Origin: Gammaproteobacteria bacterium
GTDB lineage: Bacteria; Pseudomonadota; Gammaproteobacteria; Pseudomonadales; Cellvibrionaceae
DNA length: 43,175 bases
Direction: 5' to 3'
NCBI GenBank assembly: GCA_022600975.1
Contig: JAHZJJ010000152.1
Coordinates: 1 to 43,175, forward strand
Shown: in pieces, positions 9,030 through 17,129 of the stretch
How the letters are laid out: each line of letters begins with the position of its first letter
Numbering within the stretch: the first letter of the stretch is position 1
Notes under the pieces: model-generated
The model's database searches: none
What the model was told of the DNA's origin: nothing
Seen by the model: only the letters and a program-made list of their open reading frames with translations
Program-made: the position numbers and the translations under genes

Positions 9030-10127
9030 TTAAGGTACTATGGCTAAGCAGATAAAAACAGCAAAAACGACCAAATGCACAGCCCCTTGAAGAATAGTGA
9101 CGCGGCCCTTGGATACCGTCATTGTAGTCAGCAGCAGTGTTAGAGCTAGCAGGGTAATCTCTTTTGGTGGCAGACCGAGCTCCATTGGTAGATTGAATAT
9201 CAGAGAGATAATAGCTACTGTGGGAATTGTCAGCCCAATCGTTGCAAGTGCGGAACCTAGAGCCAGATTAAAACTGATTTGTATGCGATTGTTGCGCGCC
9301 AGTTGAATGGCAGCCATAGTTTCCGGCAATAATACCAGAGCGGCAATGACGATCCCGGTTACTGTATGCGGAAGCCCGGCACGAGAGATGGTGGCTTCGA
9401 GCGATGGGGCCAGGGTATTGGCAAGCCCCACTAAAACAGCAACCGATAAAAGTAACAGTGCGAAACTGATCCAGGCTGCGTGCCTGGGCGGCGGCCTGTC
9501 GATATCTTCATCTCGTTCTTTGCGCTCGGGTAAAAATTGATCACGATGGCGCACTGTCTGTACAAAAATAAAAATACCGTAGAGTAACAAAGACACCACT
9601 GCAGCGAATAAGAGCTGGGTAGAGGAAAAGGTTGGGCCTTTGGTAGAGAAGGTGAAATCTGGCAACACCATGGTCATTGTGGTGAGGGTAGCAAGTACTG
9701 CTAATGCGGAAGTTGGGCCTTCGACGCGAAAGTTCAGCGCGTGATGCTTTAAGGCACCAACCAATAAGCTTAGACCGATGGCGCCATTGCAGATAATCAT
9801 TACCGTAGCAAAAACTGTGTCCCGGACCAGAGTTTGGGTATGTGATGTCTCGGAAACCATCAGCGAAACGATCAATGAGGTTTCGATCGCAGTAACTGCC
9901 AGTGCCAGGATTAGCGCACCCAGAGGCTCCCCAATGCGTTGGGCGATGATTTCTGCATGGTAAACGGCAATTAAAACCACTGCAATCAGCGTCGCGAAGC
10001 ACACTGTTAGCAATGGCCAACTCAACGTTCGAGTTGAAGCCGCAGCAAGTACCAGGTAGGCAATCAGGGGAATTAGTACGCCCCATAATCTCCGCCCGGA
10101 TAAAAAATGACGAAACATTATCCACAT
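9030..10127 (-). CDS. chaA: Ca2+(Na+,K+)/H+ antiporter, ChaA family
   Basis: Cation/proton exchanger of the CaCA superfamily in the inner membrane. Two homologous halves each carry the family's acidic motif: GEPLGALILALAVTAIETSL in the first and ALVLLPETMAAIQLARNN in the second, with the Glu residues that bind the cation. A polar linker rich in Arg, Glu and Asp (around ERKERDEDIDRPPP) separates the halves, as in E. coli ChaA (366 residues; 365 here). The ATG at 10127 is used; ATG 10118 (MFRHFLSG) is equally possible, and a longer frame from TTG 10190 adds residues unlike the family. No clear ribosome site. ChaA proteins may carry Ca2+, Na+ or K+; which one applies here cannot be read from sequence. 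Confidence 0.9.
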   Translation of the reverse strand: MWIMFRHFLSGRRLWGVLIPLIAYLVLAAASTRTLSWPLLTVCFATLIAVVLIAVYHAEIIAQRIGEPLGALILALAVTAIETSLIVSLMVSETSHTQTLVRDTVFATVMIICNGAIGLSLLVGALKHHALNFRVEGPTSALAVLATLTTMTMVLPDFTFSTKGPTFSSTQLLFAAVVSLLLYGIFIFVQTVRHRDQFLPERKERDEDIDRPPPRHAAWISFALLLLSVAVLVGLANTLAPSLEATISRAGLPHTVTGIVIAALVLLPETMAAIQLARNNRIQISFNLALGSALATIGLTIPTVAIISLIFNLPMELGLPPKEITLLALTLLLTTMTVSKGRVTILQGAVHLVVFAVFICLAIVP

Positions 10128-10311
10128 AGGGCGAAGTATAGCTTTCGCAGTATTGATCGAGTCGTACTTAGTTTTTTTTTGGTAAATCAATAGAATCTTT
10201 TATTATCGTTTTAATTTTGGCGCTTTCTCCTCAACAGTTCAGGCGGCAGTTTAAAAGTTGGTTCTTAACCACGATTCATTATCCTGCGTTAACGGAACGG
10301 CTCTGGCCAAC

Positions 10312-10365
10312 GGCATGCGCACCAACAACTTGTACAGATTTGCGCGACCAACTGCTGCTTCTAGG
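10312..10365 (-). repeat. Decayed end fragment (copy 4) of the 163-bp element
   Basis: The string from GGCATGCGCACCAACAACTT to CTTCTAGG aligns with the terminal 50 or so bases of copy 3 (GGTACGTCAAGAACTTGTGC to GTTCCTAGG), keeping AACTTGTxCAGAxTTGCGCGAC and the CTAGG terminus. The rest of the element is not recognisable to the left, and no target duplication remains. It has the same orientation as copy 3. Confidence 0.65.
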
Positions 10366-10469
10366 GCGAAGGCTTTTTCTTCGGATTGGCATTCATGAAG
10401 ACTACGCTTGCTTAAAAACTACACGAGCTTACGTATCTAGCTTGAGCTTCACGCACTATTTCACTCAAA

Positions 10470-10489
10470 AGCAGGTCGTCTTACCTGCT
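10470..10489 (-). terminator. Possible terminator downstream of hda
   Basis: AGCAGGT and ACCTGCT form a perfect 7-bp stem around a six-base loop. Read on the minus strand, the stem is followed by TTTT, about 60 bases after the hda stop. The T-run is short, so this is a weak intrinsic terminator at best. Confidence 0.45.
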
Positions 10490-10545
10490 GTTAGGCATTT
10501 TAGCCATTAAATAGGTTTGTTTGATTCGTTCCAAGAGGGTTATTC

Positions 10546-11259
10546 CTAAGAGCCAAAATCTAATACGCGCTTTACAAAGGGGATGGTAATTTTGCGCTGA
10601 GCCATCAGTGAGGCGTGATCCAATTGTTCGAGGTAGCTGAACAAAGCTCGGGTATTCCGTGGTGCGCGGTGCAAAATGTAATGAGCAACTTCTTCTGGTA
10701 AGTCAAACCCGCGTTGACGGCTGCGTTGGCGCAACACAATAATCTTATCTCGATCACTCAGTGGGCACAACTGAAAAATCAAGCCCCATTGCAATCGTGA
10801 ACGCAAATCGTTGAGGGTAATATCGAGTCCGCGAGGAGATTGGCAGGCGCCCAAAAGTAACTGGCGGCCGCTGTCCTTGAGGCGGTTGTAGAGATGGAAC
10901 AGGGCAACTTGCCATGTGCTGCGATGACTCAGTAGATGCACGTCGTCAATACAAATCAATTCCAACTGTTCTAAGTGGTCGAACGCCGATGTGGGGTCTG
11001 TATCAATGTTGTCCTTTAATGGTAGATAGCAATAGCTGCGTTTGTGGCTGGCCGCCACTTGGCACACCGCTTGCAGTAGATGGGTAACACCACTGCCGAT
11101 GGGGCCCCATAAATAGATTACCGGCTCAAGGTTATCGCCAGCGGCAAAGTTTTGCAAAAAATCCACCACTTGGCGATTGCTATCGCCCGGGGGCAGGTAG
11201 AAGTTGCTGAAGGTCGCCTCGTCTTGTTTGGAGACTCCGAGTGGCATCTGCTGTGGCAC
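10546..11259 (-). CDS. hda: DnaA regulatory inactivator Hda
   Basis: Hda binds the DNA-loaded sliding clamp and stimulates hydrolysis of ATP bound to DnaA, which prevents re-initiation of replication. The 237-residue protein is a DnaA-like AAA+ domain with an N-terminal clamp-binding motif QMPLGV (residues 4-9), Walker A-like GPIGSGVTH (about 52-60), Walker B LICIDDVHLL, and a sensor 2 region PRNTRALFSYL. The Walker A Lys is replaced by Val; departures at this site are usual among Hda proteins. The GTG at 11259 is chosen because the ATG four codons later would remove part of the clamp motif. It starts seven bases after the DUF2066 gene ends, so the two are co-transcribed, facing away from purMN as in Pseudomonas. 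Confidence 0.93.
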   Translation of the reverse strand: MPQQMPLGVSKQDEATFSNFYLPPGDSNRQVVDFLQNFAAGDNLEPVIYLWGPIGSGVTHLLQAVCQVAASHKRSYCYLPLKDNIDTDPTSAFDHLEQLELICIDDVHLLSHRSTWQVALFHLYNRLKDSGRQLLLGACQSPRGLDITLNDLRSRLQWGLIFQLCPLSDRDKIIVLRQRSRQRGFDLPEEVAHYILHRAPRNTRALFSYLEQLDHASLMAQRKITIPFVKRVLDFGS

Positions 11260-11266
11260 TTAAGTA

Positions 11267-12379
11267 TCACTCGATATACTGGTGGTTGCGCCAATGGTAG
11301 CGCAAGGGGTTTTGTGTACTGCCCAATTGTGAAGAAGAGCCGGGTGGTCCGAGGTAGGTCCCTCCGCCTTGCACTTGTAGTTTATGATTGAGGGCCAGGG
11401 TTTTACGCAGGCTGTCTATCTGGGTGGCAGTGGTGAGGGATACGGTTATACGATCTGCATCAATTTTAACTACACCGGCTTTGCTCACCTGTGCTAGCTC
11501 CTGAAAATAGCGCGTGATGGTGACATAATCGGCAAAGCTTGCCACTCCGGAAAGTGCTAGAGTCACTGTACTTTGCGCGCTCTCCTTGCCGGTCACCACC
11601 GCATAATAGCGGGCCAGATAAGTGGCTGCATCATCGATTCCGCGCTTTGCTACTTCTTCTATAGTGCTGCCACTGGCATCGAAGCTATAGCTGTGGTCGC
11701 CGTGTATCAATAGCCAATTGGCCTGCCAGCGCTGGCTAGAGGTTTGCAGCAGACGTCCCATTAGGTTGGCATCTGGTCGGTAGCGGGCTGCCGCGCGCTG
11801 GGCCGCTGCTTCGTCTTGGGCCCACAGCTTGGCGAGCGGCATGCTGCGCTGGTCGCTCAGATCCATTAAGGGGAAATCCACCGGTAGGCCTCTTGCAGTG
11901 GCCTGTTTGTTGAGCAGGCTAAATAGTTCCGGTTGCTCGTCTTGTTGCAGAGCTTGGCGCCCCTGCTGTAGCCTGTCTACTGCCAGCCACACGAGGGTGT
12001 TTGGGCGCTCACTGGGCCATAGTGGCAGGCGTAATTTGTGCACCTGGGCATCGATTGCCTTGGGGTCAAAGCTGAACTTTAGGTAGAGCTGATCAGCCTC
12101 AAGTTGATAGCGGTAGGACTGGATATAGTTTTGCGCCTGTTCCAATACCGATACCAAAAGGGGATTGTTTGCTACCGTTTCATCTCCGGTGACCCGAACA
12201 AATACACGCTTCAGAGCGCGGTTGGCAGCGGCATCGCGATCATCGTCACTTCGGCTCGGTACCGCTTCCGCCACTTCATAGAGGCCGGATACAATCCCGG
12301 CGTTGGCTGTTATAGTCGATAAACTACACAGTAGCAGCAAGAGCAGCGGCAAAAAGCTTGAGCGCATTGATGATTGCAT
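11267..12379 (-). CDS. DUF2066 exported protein
   Basis: A 370-residue protein of the DUF2066 family; its function is not established. The N-terminus MQSSMRSSF followed by a run of Leu and ending TANAG looks like a cleaved Sec signal peptide, so it is probably periplasmic. Family-typical segments follow: [35 protein letters not shown] and NYIQSYRYQ near the start, then an alpha/beta region with LVWLAVDR, and a C-terminal part with [20 protein letters not shown]. The gene is directly upstream of hda and divergent from purM, an arrangement I recognise from Pseudomonas. A weak GGAA lies before the ATG at 12379. Confidence 0.85.
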   Translation of the reverse strand: MQSSMRSSFLPLLLLLLCSLSTITANAGIVSGLYEVAEAVPSRSDDDRDAAANRALKRVFVRVTGDETVANNPLLVSVLEQAQNYIQSYRYQLEADQLYLKFSFDPKAIDAQVHKLRLPLWPSERPNTLVWLAVDRLQQGRQALQQDEQPELFSLLNKQATARGLPVDFPLMDLSDQRSMPLAKLWAQDEAAAQRAAARYRPDANLMGRLLQTSSQRWQANWLLIHGDHSYSFDASGSTIEEVAKRGIDDAATYLARYYAVVTGKESAQSTVTLALSGVASFADYVTITRYFQELAQVSKAGVVKIDADRITVSLTTATQIDSLRKTLALNHKLQVQGGGTYLGPPGSSSQLGSTQNPLRYHWRNHQYIE

Positions 12380-12475
12380 AAGGGTTTTCCCTGTGTATTC
12401 TCTGTAGATACCTGCCTACGGCTAGGGCAAGTGTATTGCTATTGTATCAGCGTCGGCGAATTCCTTAGACTTCAG

Positions 12476-12506
12476 TTCGCACTTTTGGGGTATTTTCCTC
12501 TAGAAT
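12476..12506 (+). promoter_or_regulatory. Putative purM promoter
   Basis: TAGAAT at 12501-12506 is a good -10 hexamer 36 bases before the purM ATG. A weak -35 (TTCGCA at 12476-12481) sits 19 bases upstream of it. Assignment rests on position and the -10 only. Confidence 0.35.
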
Positions 12507-12541
12507 ACGCGCCTCTAAAATGTCTGCCGCAGGGTTGTATC

Positions 12542-13606
12542 ATGAGTGATGTCAAACGTCCGCCTCAAAAGCCCCAGTCTCTCAATTATAAAAATGCCGG
12601 TGTTGATATAGACGCCGGCAATGCATTGGTGTCGCGAATCAAACATATTGCCCGGAGAACCCAGCGCAAGGAAGTCCTCGGTGGCCTCGGTGGCTTCGGT
12701 GCGCTCTGTGAGCTACCTGCGGGCTACCAGCAGCCGGTGTTGGTTTCTGGCACTGATGGTGTCGGTACTAAGTTGCGACTGGCTATGGCGTTGGGTATTC
12801 ACGATACAATTGGCATTGATCTGGTGGCCATGTGTGTCAATGATCTGATTGTCACCGGCGCTGAGCCTTTGTTCTTCCTTGATTATTATGCCACCGGGAA
12901 ACTCAATGTCGATATTGCTGCAAAGGTTGTTAGCGGTATTGGCCGAGGTTGTGAGCTTGCAGGTTGTGCGCTGGTAGGTGGTGAAACTGCAGAAATGCCC
13001 GGTATGTATACGGCTGATGATTATGATTTGGCTGGTTTTTGTGTCGGCGTGGTGGAAAAAGCCAAAATTATAGATGGCTCTAAAGTAGCAGTTGGCGATA
13101 ATCTGATCGGACTCGCTGCCAGTGGCCCGCACTCTAATGGCTATTCCCTGATTCGCAAAGTGCTGGAAGTCAGCAATGCCGATCTGCAACAGGATATAGG
13201 TGGCCAGTCACTGGCCGATGCGCTGATGGCGCCCACGCGCATTTATGTAAAAAATCTGCTGGCGTTGCTGCAGGAAACTCAGGTGAATGCTTTTTGCCAT
13301 ATTACTGGCGGTGGCTTGCTGGAAAATTTACCGCGAGTACTGCCTGAAAAGACCAGCGCACAGATCGATATCGGTAGTTGGGAGCACCCCGCGGTATTCG
13401 ATTGGCTGCAAGAAGCTGGCAATATCGAAGCGCGGGAAATGTACCGTACCTTTAACTGCGGCATTGGTATGGTGCTGTGTGTGCCGGAGCAGGCCACAAC
13501 TCAGGCGCTGGTCACTTTGCACAAATTGGGGGAGCAGGCCTTTGTAATTGGTCGTATTACAGCTGCAGATACAGATACACCACCAGTGAAACTGGCAGGT
13601 CTGTAA
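12542..13606 (+). CDS. purM: Phosphoribosylformylglycinamidine cyclo-ligase (AIR synthetase)
   Basis: Fifth step of purine synthesis: ATP-dependent closure of FGAM to aminoimidazole ribonucleotide. The 354-residue protein has the PurM fold with the N-terminal [17 protein letters not shown], the glycine-rich [11 protein letters not shown], the ATP/substrate motif [35 protein letters not shown] and [13 protein letters not shown], all family hallmarks. Translation starts at the ATG at 12542; the frame is open upstream to 12374 but that part is the promoter region. purN follows after 12 bases, giving a purMN operon, with a DUF3108 gene likely in the same transcript. Confidence 0.97.
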   Translation: MSDVKRPPQKPQSLNYKNAGVDIDAGNALVSRIKHIARRTQRKEVLGGLGGFGALCELPAGYQQPVLVSGTDGVGTKLRLAMALGIHDTIGIDLVAMCVNDLIVTGAEPLFFLDYYATGKLNVDIAAKVVSGIGRGCELAGCALVGGETAEMPGMYTADDYDLAGFCVGVVEKAKIIDGSKVAVGDNLIGLAASGPHSNGYSLIRKVLEVSNADLQQDIGGQSLADALMAPTRIYVKNLLALLQETQVNAFCHITGGGLLENLPRVLPEKTSAQIDIGSWEHPAVFDWLQEAGNIEAREMYRTFNCGIGMVLCVPEQATTQALVTLHKLGEQAFVIGRITAADTDTPPVKLAGL

Positions 13607-13618
13607 GGTCTGTGGGTG

Positions 13619-14287
13619 ATGAAAGTTAAAACTAGCAGGCCAAGATGTAAAATTGTCGTGCTGATTTCCGGCAGTGGCACCAATTTGCAAGCGTTAATTG
13701 ATGCGGCAAACATACAGGGTGCTGCCTACTCAATTGTCGCAGTGATTAGCAATAAGGCCGATGCCTATGGATTGGTTCGTGCCGCAACTGCCGGCATTAC
13801 CACCCGGGTGGTCAACCACCGGGCGCATACGGATCGCGGTGCTTTTGATCGGGCACTGATGGGAGCCATTGATCACTTCGGCGCTGACCTAGTATTACTC
13901 TCGGGCTTTATGCGTATCCTCACTGCCCAATTTGTATGTCACTATCGCGGCAAGCTAATTAATATTCATCCCTCTTTGTTGCCCAAATACCAAGGCTTGC
14001 ATACGCACCAGCGTGCCCTTGAAGCGGGAGATAAATCCCATGGTGCCACGGTACATTTTGTGACTGAAGAGCTGGATGGCGGCCCGGTCATTATTCAGGC
14101 AAAAGTGCCAATTCGGGCCGGTGATACCAGCGAGATACTGGCCAGGCGCGTACAGCGTCAGGAACATTATATTTATCCACTGGCTGCCACTTGGTTTGCA
14201 CTGGGGCGTGTGCGCATGGCGAATGAACAGGCAGAGCTGGATGGCAAGCCACTGCCGCCGGGTGGTAAACTCGAGACGTTGCAATAA
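13619..14287 (+). CDS. purN: Phosphoribosylglycinamide formyltransferase 1
   Basis: Transfers a formyl group from 10-formyltetrahydrofolate to GAR, the third step of purine synthesis. The protein (222 residues) has the formyltransferase Rossmann fold with the N-terminal ISGSGTNLQALID loop that binds substrate phosphate, the catalytic Asn-x-His in INIHPSLLPKYQG (N115, H117) and the catalytic Asp in EELDGGPVI (D153), matching E. coli N106, H108, D144. The start is ambiguous between adjacent GTG (13616) and ATG (13619); ATG is used. It is translationally close to purM. Confidence 0.96.
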   Translation: MKVKTSRPRCKIVVLISGSGTNLQALIDAANIQGAAYSIVAVISNKADAYGLVRAATAGITTRVVNHRAHTDRGAFDRALMGAIDHFGADLVLLSGFMRILTAQFVCHYRGKLINIHPSLLPKYQGLHTHQRALEAGDKSHGATVHFVTEELDGGPVIIQAKVPIRAGDTSEILARRVQRQEHYIYPLAATWFALGRVRMANEQAELDGKPLPPGGKLETLQ

Positions 14288-14340
14288 TCAGGCAGGACGC
14301 CTATAAACAGTACGGCGGTATTTAATCGATCCGAGTTAGC

Positions 14341-15126
14341 GTGAATCAGGAAACTAAAAAAATGCCACTGTTTATCCAGTTGCTGCTTGTTCCCATCTTA
14401 TCGATGTTCTGTGTGCTTTGCCTTGCAGAGACATCCAGCACAACTGCGACTACTGTCACTAGAGCCGCAAATGGCAAACAAATTGCGTTAAAACCGTTTA
14501 CAGCCGTTTATGCTGCCAAATTCAGCGGCTTTAATGTTACTGCTACACGTAAGCTAACTACCAGAGGAAGCGATTGGCAGCTTGATTTCAGTGTTGAGTC
14601 AATGTTTGCAAATATCAACGAATATAGCCGCTTTAGCATAAAGAATGGTCAGCTGACGCCGTTGCATTATCAATACCACCGGACTGGTTTGGGAAAAAAT
14701 CGTCACACAGAATTGGATTTTGAGCCAGCTCAGCGACGGATAATAAACCTCGGTAACAGTCGCTACACATTAACGGATGTACCGGCGGATATTCAGGACA
14801 TGCTTAGTTATCAATTACAGCTGGGGTTGGATCTTGCTGCAGGAAAGCCTAGCTTAAAATATGCTATTGCCGACGGCAAGAAAATTCGTCAATACAGCTT
14901 TCGTTTAATTGCTAAAGAGCAGGTTCAAACTCCTATTGGCCTTGTGAATGCAGTCAAGGTAGCGCGGGTGCAAAATAAGGCGGAGCGCGTTACCAATCTT
15001 TGGTTTGCACCGCGTTGGAATTACGCATTGGTCAAATTAACGCAACAAGAAGGCAGTGGAAAAAATTATCAGATAATCCTGACCAAGCTTGCTATTAATG
15101 GCAATCCTGTTGATGGAGAAAGCTAA
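14341..15126 (+). CDS. DUF3108 exported protein
   Basis: A 261-residue member of the DUF3108 family, function unknown. After a hydrophobic segment (residues 10-28, ending CLAE) that reads as a signal peptide come YAAKFSGFNVTATRKL and a series of short beta-strand patterns, with YQYHRTGLGKNRHTELDF and LWFAPRWNYALVKL near the end, all usual for the family; an outer-envelope or periplasmic beta-rich domain is likely. The GTG at 14341 gives a positively charged n-region (MNQETKK); the ATG at 14362 has a better AGGA ribosome site but lacks the charge, so the start is uncertain. It follows purN by 53 bases, as in Pseudomonas. Confidence 0.82.
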   Translation: MNQETKKMPLFIQLLLVPILSMFCVLCLAETSSTTATTVTRAANGKQIALKPFTAVYAAKFSGFNVTATRKLTTRGSDWQLDFSVESMFANINEYSRFSIKNGQLTPLHYQYHRTGLGKNRHTELDFEPAQRRIINLGNSRYTLTDVPADIQDMLSYQLQLGLDLAAGKPSLKYAIADGKKIRQYSFRLIAKEQVQTPIGLVNAVKVARVQNKAERVTNLWFAPRWNYALVKLTQQEGSGKNYQIILTKLAINGNPVDGES

Positions 15127-15265
15127 GTTTTCACCCTGGAAGCTTGTAAGTAGCTTACTTGTTAGAGTTTGCAGGGCTATTCATAAAGTTTATATAAGTC
15201 GTGCATTTTTGAGTCTTTTTGCTCTTAGATCAAACAGTTTTGATGTTTTTTTGGCGTATAAAGCA

Positions 15266-15282
15266 TTATTTATTTTAAATAA
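15266..15282. repeat. AT-rich inverted repeat upstream of the first FadL-like gene
   Basis: TTATTTA and TAAATAA flank a three-base TTT centre, a perfect 7-bp palindrome about 115 bases before the gene at 15396. It could be an operator or just part of an AT-rich promoter region; no copy is seen upstream of the second paralogue. Confidence 0.3.
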
Positions 15283-15395
15283 GGCACACAATAAGAGCAT
15301 ATTCTGCTAGAGTTCGTGCGCAGCTCGCTCGAGGAAGTGGGTTTGGCGCTTAAGCCAATATTGATTTTGAGCATAGTGAATAAGAGAGTAATTTG

Positions 15396-16811
15396 ATGAC
15401 GAGAAAAGTTTTACGCCCCGCAGCAATGGTTACAGCTATCAGTGCTATTTCCAGCGGTGCCCTGGCCGCTGGCTTTCAGTTACAAGAAAATAGTATTTCC
15501 GGCCTCGGCCGCGCTTATGCCGCACAGAATACCGTGGGCGACGACGCCTCTATTCTGGCACGAAACCCTGCAGGTTCGTCGTTATTTAAAAAAATGACCA
15601 TCACCGGCGGTATAATGTACGTTAATCCGGAAGTTGATGCGGAAGGTGATGTTACTACTACGCTTTCCATTAGTGGTTTTGATGCCCCTAGTGAATCTCC
15701 AGACCAAAAAGCGAATGATTTTGCCTCTACCGCTTGGGTTCCCAATGCTTTTATTGCTATTCCCATTAATGATTCCTGGTCCGCAGGGTTAGGTCTGTAC
15801 ACAGATTACGGGCTGGAAACCGATTTCAGCTCCAGCGCCTTGACGACGCCCCTGGCCAAAAAGACAAGCTTGAAAACCTATAACATAGCGCCCTCCATTG
15901 CCTATGACTTTAACGATACCTTTAGCATTGGTATTGCCGCTAATATTCTTTATGCTGATGCCACATTGGAGACTCAGTATCCAACAGATCTCCAGTTGGG
16001 CTCACTAGGTCCACAAGGTGCACAAATTAATTCGCTCTTGGCAGATAAAAGCATACTTGATGTAGAAGGTGATGCCTGGGAAGTGAGCTGGAGTATTGGT
16101 GCCTTGTGGAATATCACCGATCAAACTCGGGCAGGTATTTCCTACCATTCGGAATCGAGGCCGAAGCTGAAAGGCCGTATTAAATCAGACCTGCAGCGCG
16201 TTGCAGATGGTTCGCTGCTAAATGCTAGCGGCAACCTTACCCTTGACCTACCCGATATTATGGAGCTGGGCCTCTATCACAACTTTAACGAGCACTGGAG
16301 CCTGGCAGTGGGTGCCCTGTGGACGGATTGGGATGATTTTGAGAAACTTGAGGCACGTATTCCCAGTGAGCCAGACCTGGATCCATTAGAGTTGAGAGAG
16401 GAAAATTTTGAAAGTGGCTGGCGTTATAGTGTAGGCGTTGAATACCAGCCTTGTGAGGAATTAACCTGGCGTATTGGTTATGCCTACGATGAAGGGGCCG
16501 CCCGCGATGGCTTTAATGAAGGAAAGAGCGAACCGGGGCTGCCGGTAACCTGGCGCAATCTATCAATTCCCGACAGTGATCGCCAGTGGGTTACCTTTGG
16601 CGGGACTTATGCGTTTAATCAGAAATTAAGTATTGATGGCGGCCTTGCTTTTTTGTGGGGTAAAGACGAGCCTGTTGATGACTTTTTTAGGGCGGAATTG
16701 CCAGATCCGGCTACAGGCAGACCTATTGGTAATATAACTACTGCCTATGATGGCAAAACCTCTAAAGTAGAAGCTTGGTTATTTGGGGTTGGTTTGAATT
16801 ATCAGTTTTGA
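15396..16811 (+). CDS. OmpP1/FadL-family outer-membrane transporter, first of a tandem pair
   Basis: FadL-type proteins are 14-stranded outer-membrane barrels with an N-terminal plug that take up long-chain fatty acids or other hydrophobic compounds. The 471-residue protein has a signal peptide (MTRKVLRPAAMV...GALA) and the mature N-terminus AGFQLQENSISGLGRAYAAQ followed by DDASILARNPAGSSLF, the family's NPAG plug signature. Barrel-like alternating strands fill the rest, and it ends FGVGLNYQF with the C-terminal aromatic expected for outer-membrane assembly. The ATG at 15396 is used (an adjacent TTG precedes it). A strong terminator follows and then a close paralogue, so this is probably its own transcript. 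The substrate cannot be told; no fad genes are nearby. Confidence 0.92.
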   Translation: MTRKVLRPAAMVTAISAISSGALAAGFQLQENSISGLGRAYAAQNTVGDDASILARNPAGSSLFKKMTITGGIMYVNPEVDAEGDVTTTLSISGFDAPSESPDQKANDFASTAWVPNAFIAIPINDSWSAGLGLYTDYGLETDFSSSALTTPLAKKTSLKTYNIAPSIAYDFNDTFSIGIAANILYADATLETQYPTDLQLGSLGPQGAQINSLLADKSILDVEGDAWEVSWSIGALWNITDQTRAGISYHSESRPKLKGRIKSDLQRVADGSLLNASGNLTLDLPDIMELGLYHNFNEHWSLAVGALWTDWDDFEKLEARIPSEPDLDPLELREENFESGWRYSVGVEYQPCEELTWRIGYAYDEGAARDGFNEGKSEPGLPVTWRNLSIPDSDRQWVTFGGTYAFNQKLSIDGGLAFLWGKDEPVDDFFRAELPDPATGRPIGNITTAYDGKTSKVEAWLFGVGLNYQF

Positions 16812-16839
16812 TTTTTCTATCGTTAAAAACTTTTAACAC

Positions 16840-16868
16840 AAAAAAGCCTGAATTTTTCAGGCTTTTTT
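16840..16868 (+). terminator. Rho-independent terminator after the first FadL-like gene
   Basis: AAAAAAGCCTGA and TCAGGCTTTTTT form a perfect 12-bp stem with loop ATTTT and a run of T on the plus strand. It lies 28 bases after the stop codon. Confidence 0.93.
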
Positions 16869-17129
16869 GTATCTGCTAATATAGTTATTCACCTTGTGCG
16901 GTTAATTGTACATTTTGCATTAAAATAAAACCTCAAAGAAATATTTTCGCCAAATTGATTGTATCTTATTTTTTTATTTTCAGTACTCTTTTAAGCTGTT
17001 AGAGTTTCATCATAAAAAATATATAAGGTGGGAAGTTTGGGCCAAGCTTTTTGTACCTTTTTATAGTGTCGGCTGCTTGATTCATAAGTGGCTATTAATT
17101 ATGGATATAGCAACAGAAAGAGGAACTTC
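16869..17129. other. AT-rich spacer between the two FadL-like genes
   Basis: After the terminator there are about 260 AT-rich bases with no gene. They must hold the second gene's promoter. TTATAGTG near 17061 resembles a -10, but no paired -35 is convincing. The sequence shares no obvious motif with the region upstream of the first paralogue. Confidence 0.4.

Larger units (their letters stand above)
10128..10545. other. Gene-poor gap holding a repeat relic and a possible hda terminator
   Basis: About 420 bases between hda and chaA. An open frame at 10217-10510 exists, but its composition is unlike a protein and part of it is just the translated repeat relic at 10312-10365. Besides that relic and the hairpin at 10470-10489 I see no further feature. 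The chaA promoter must lie here but no convincing hexamers stand out. Confidence 0.5.

Noticed and set aside
10217..10510. 97-codon open frame between chaA and hda
   Set aside because: Part of it is the translated repeat relic at 10312-10365 and part the hda terminator hairpin; no ribosome site or family resemblance.
10546..11259. Hda with Val instead of Lys in Walker A as a possibly inactive protein
   Set aside because: Hda proteins commonly depart from the canonical Walker A, and clamp motif, Walker B and sensor regions are intact.
15089..15310. 73-codon frame overlapping the end of the DUF3108 gene
   Set aside because: Begins inside the DUF3108 gene in another frame, with AT-rich chance composition in the spacer before the first porin gene.
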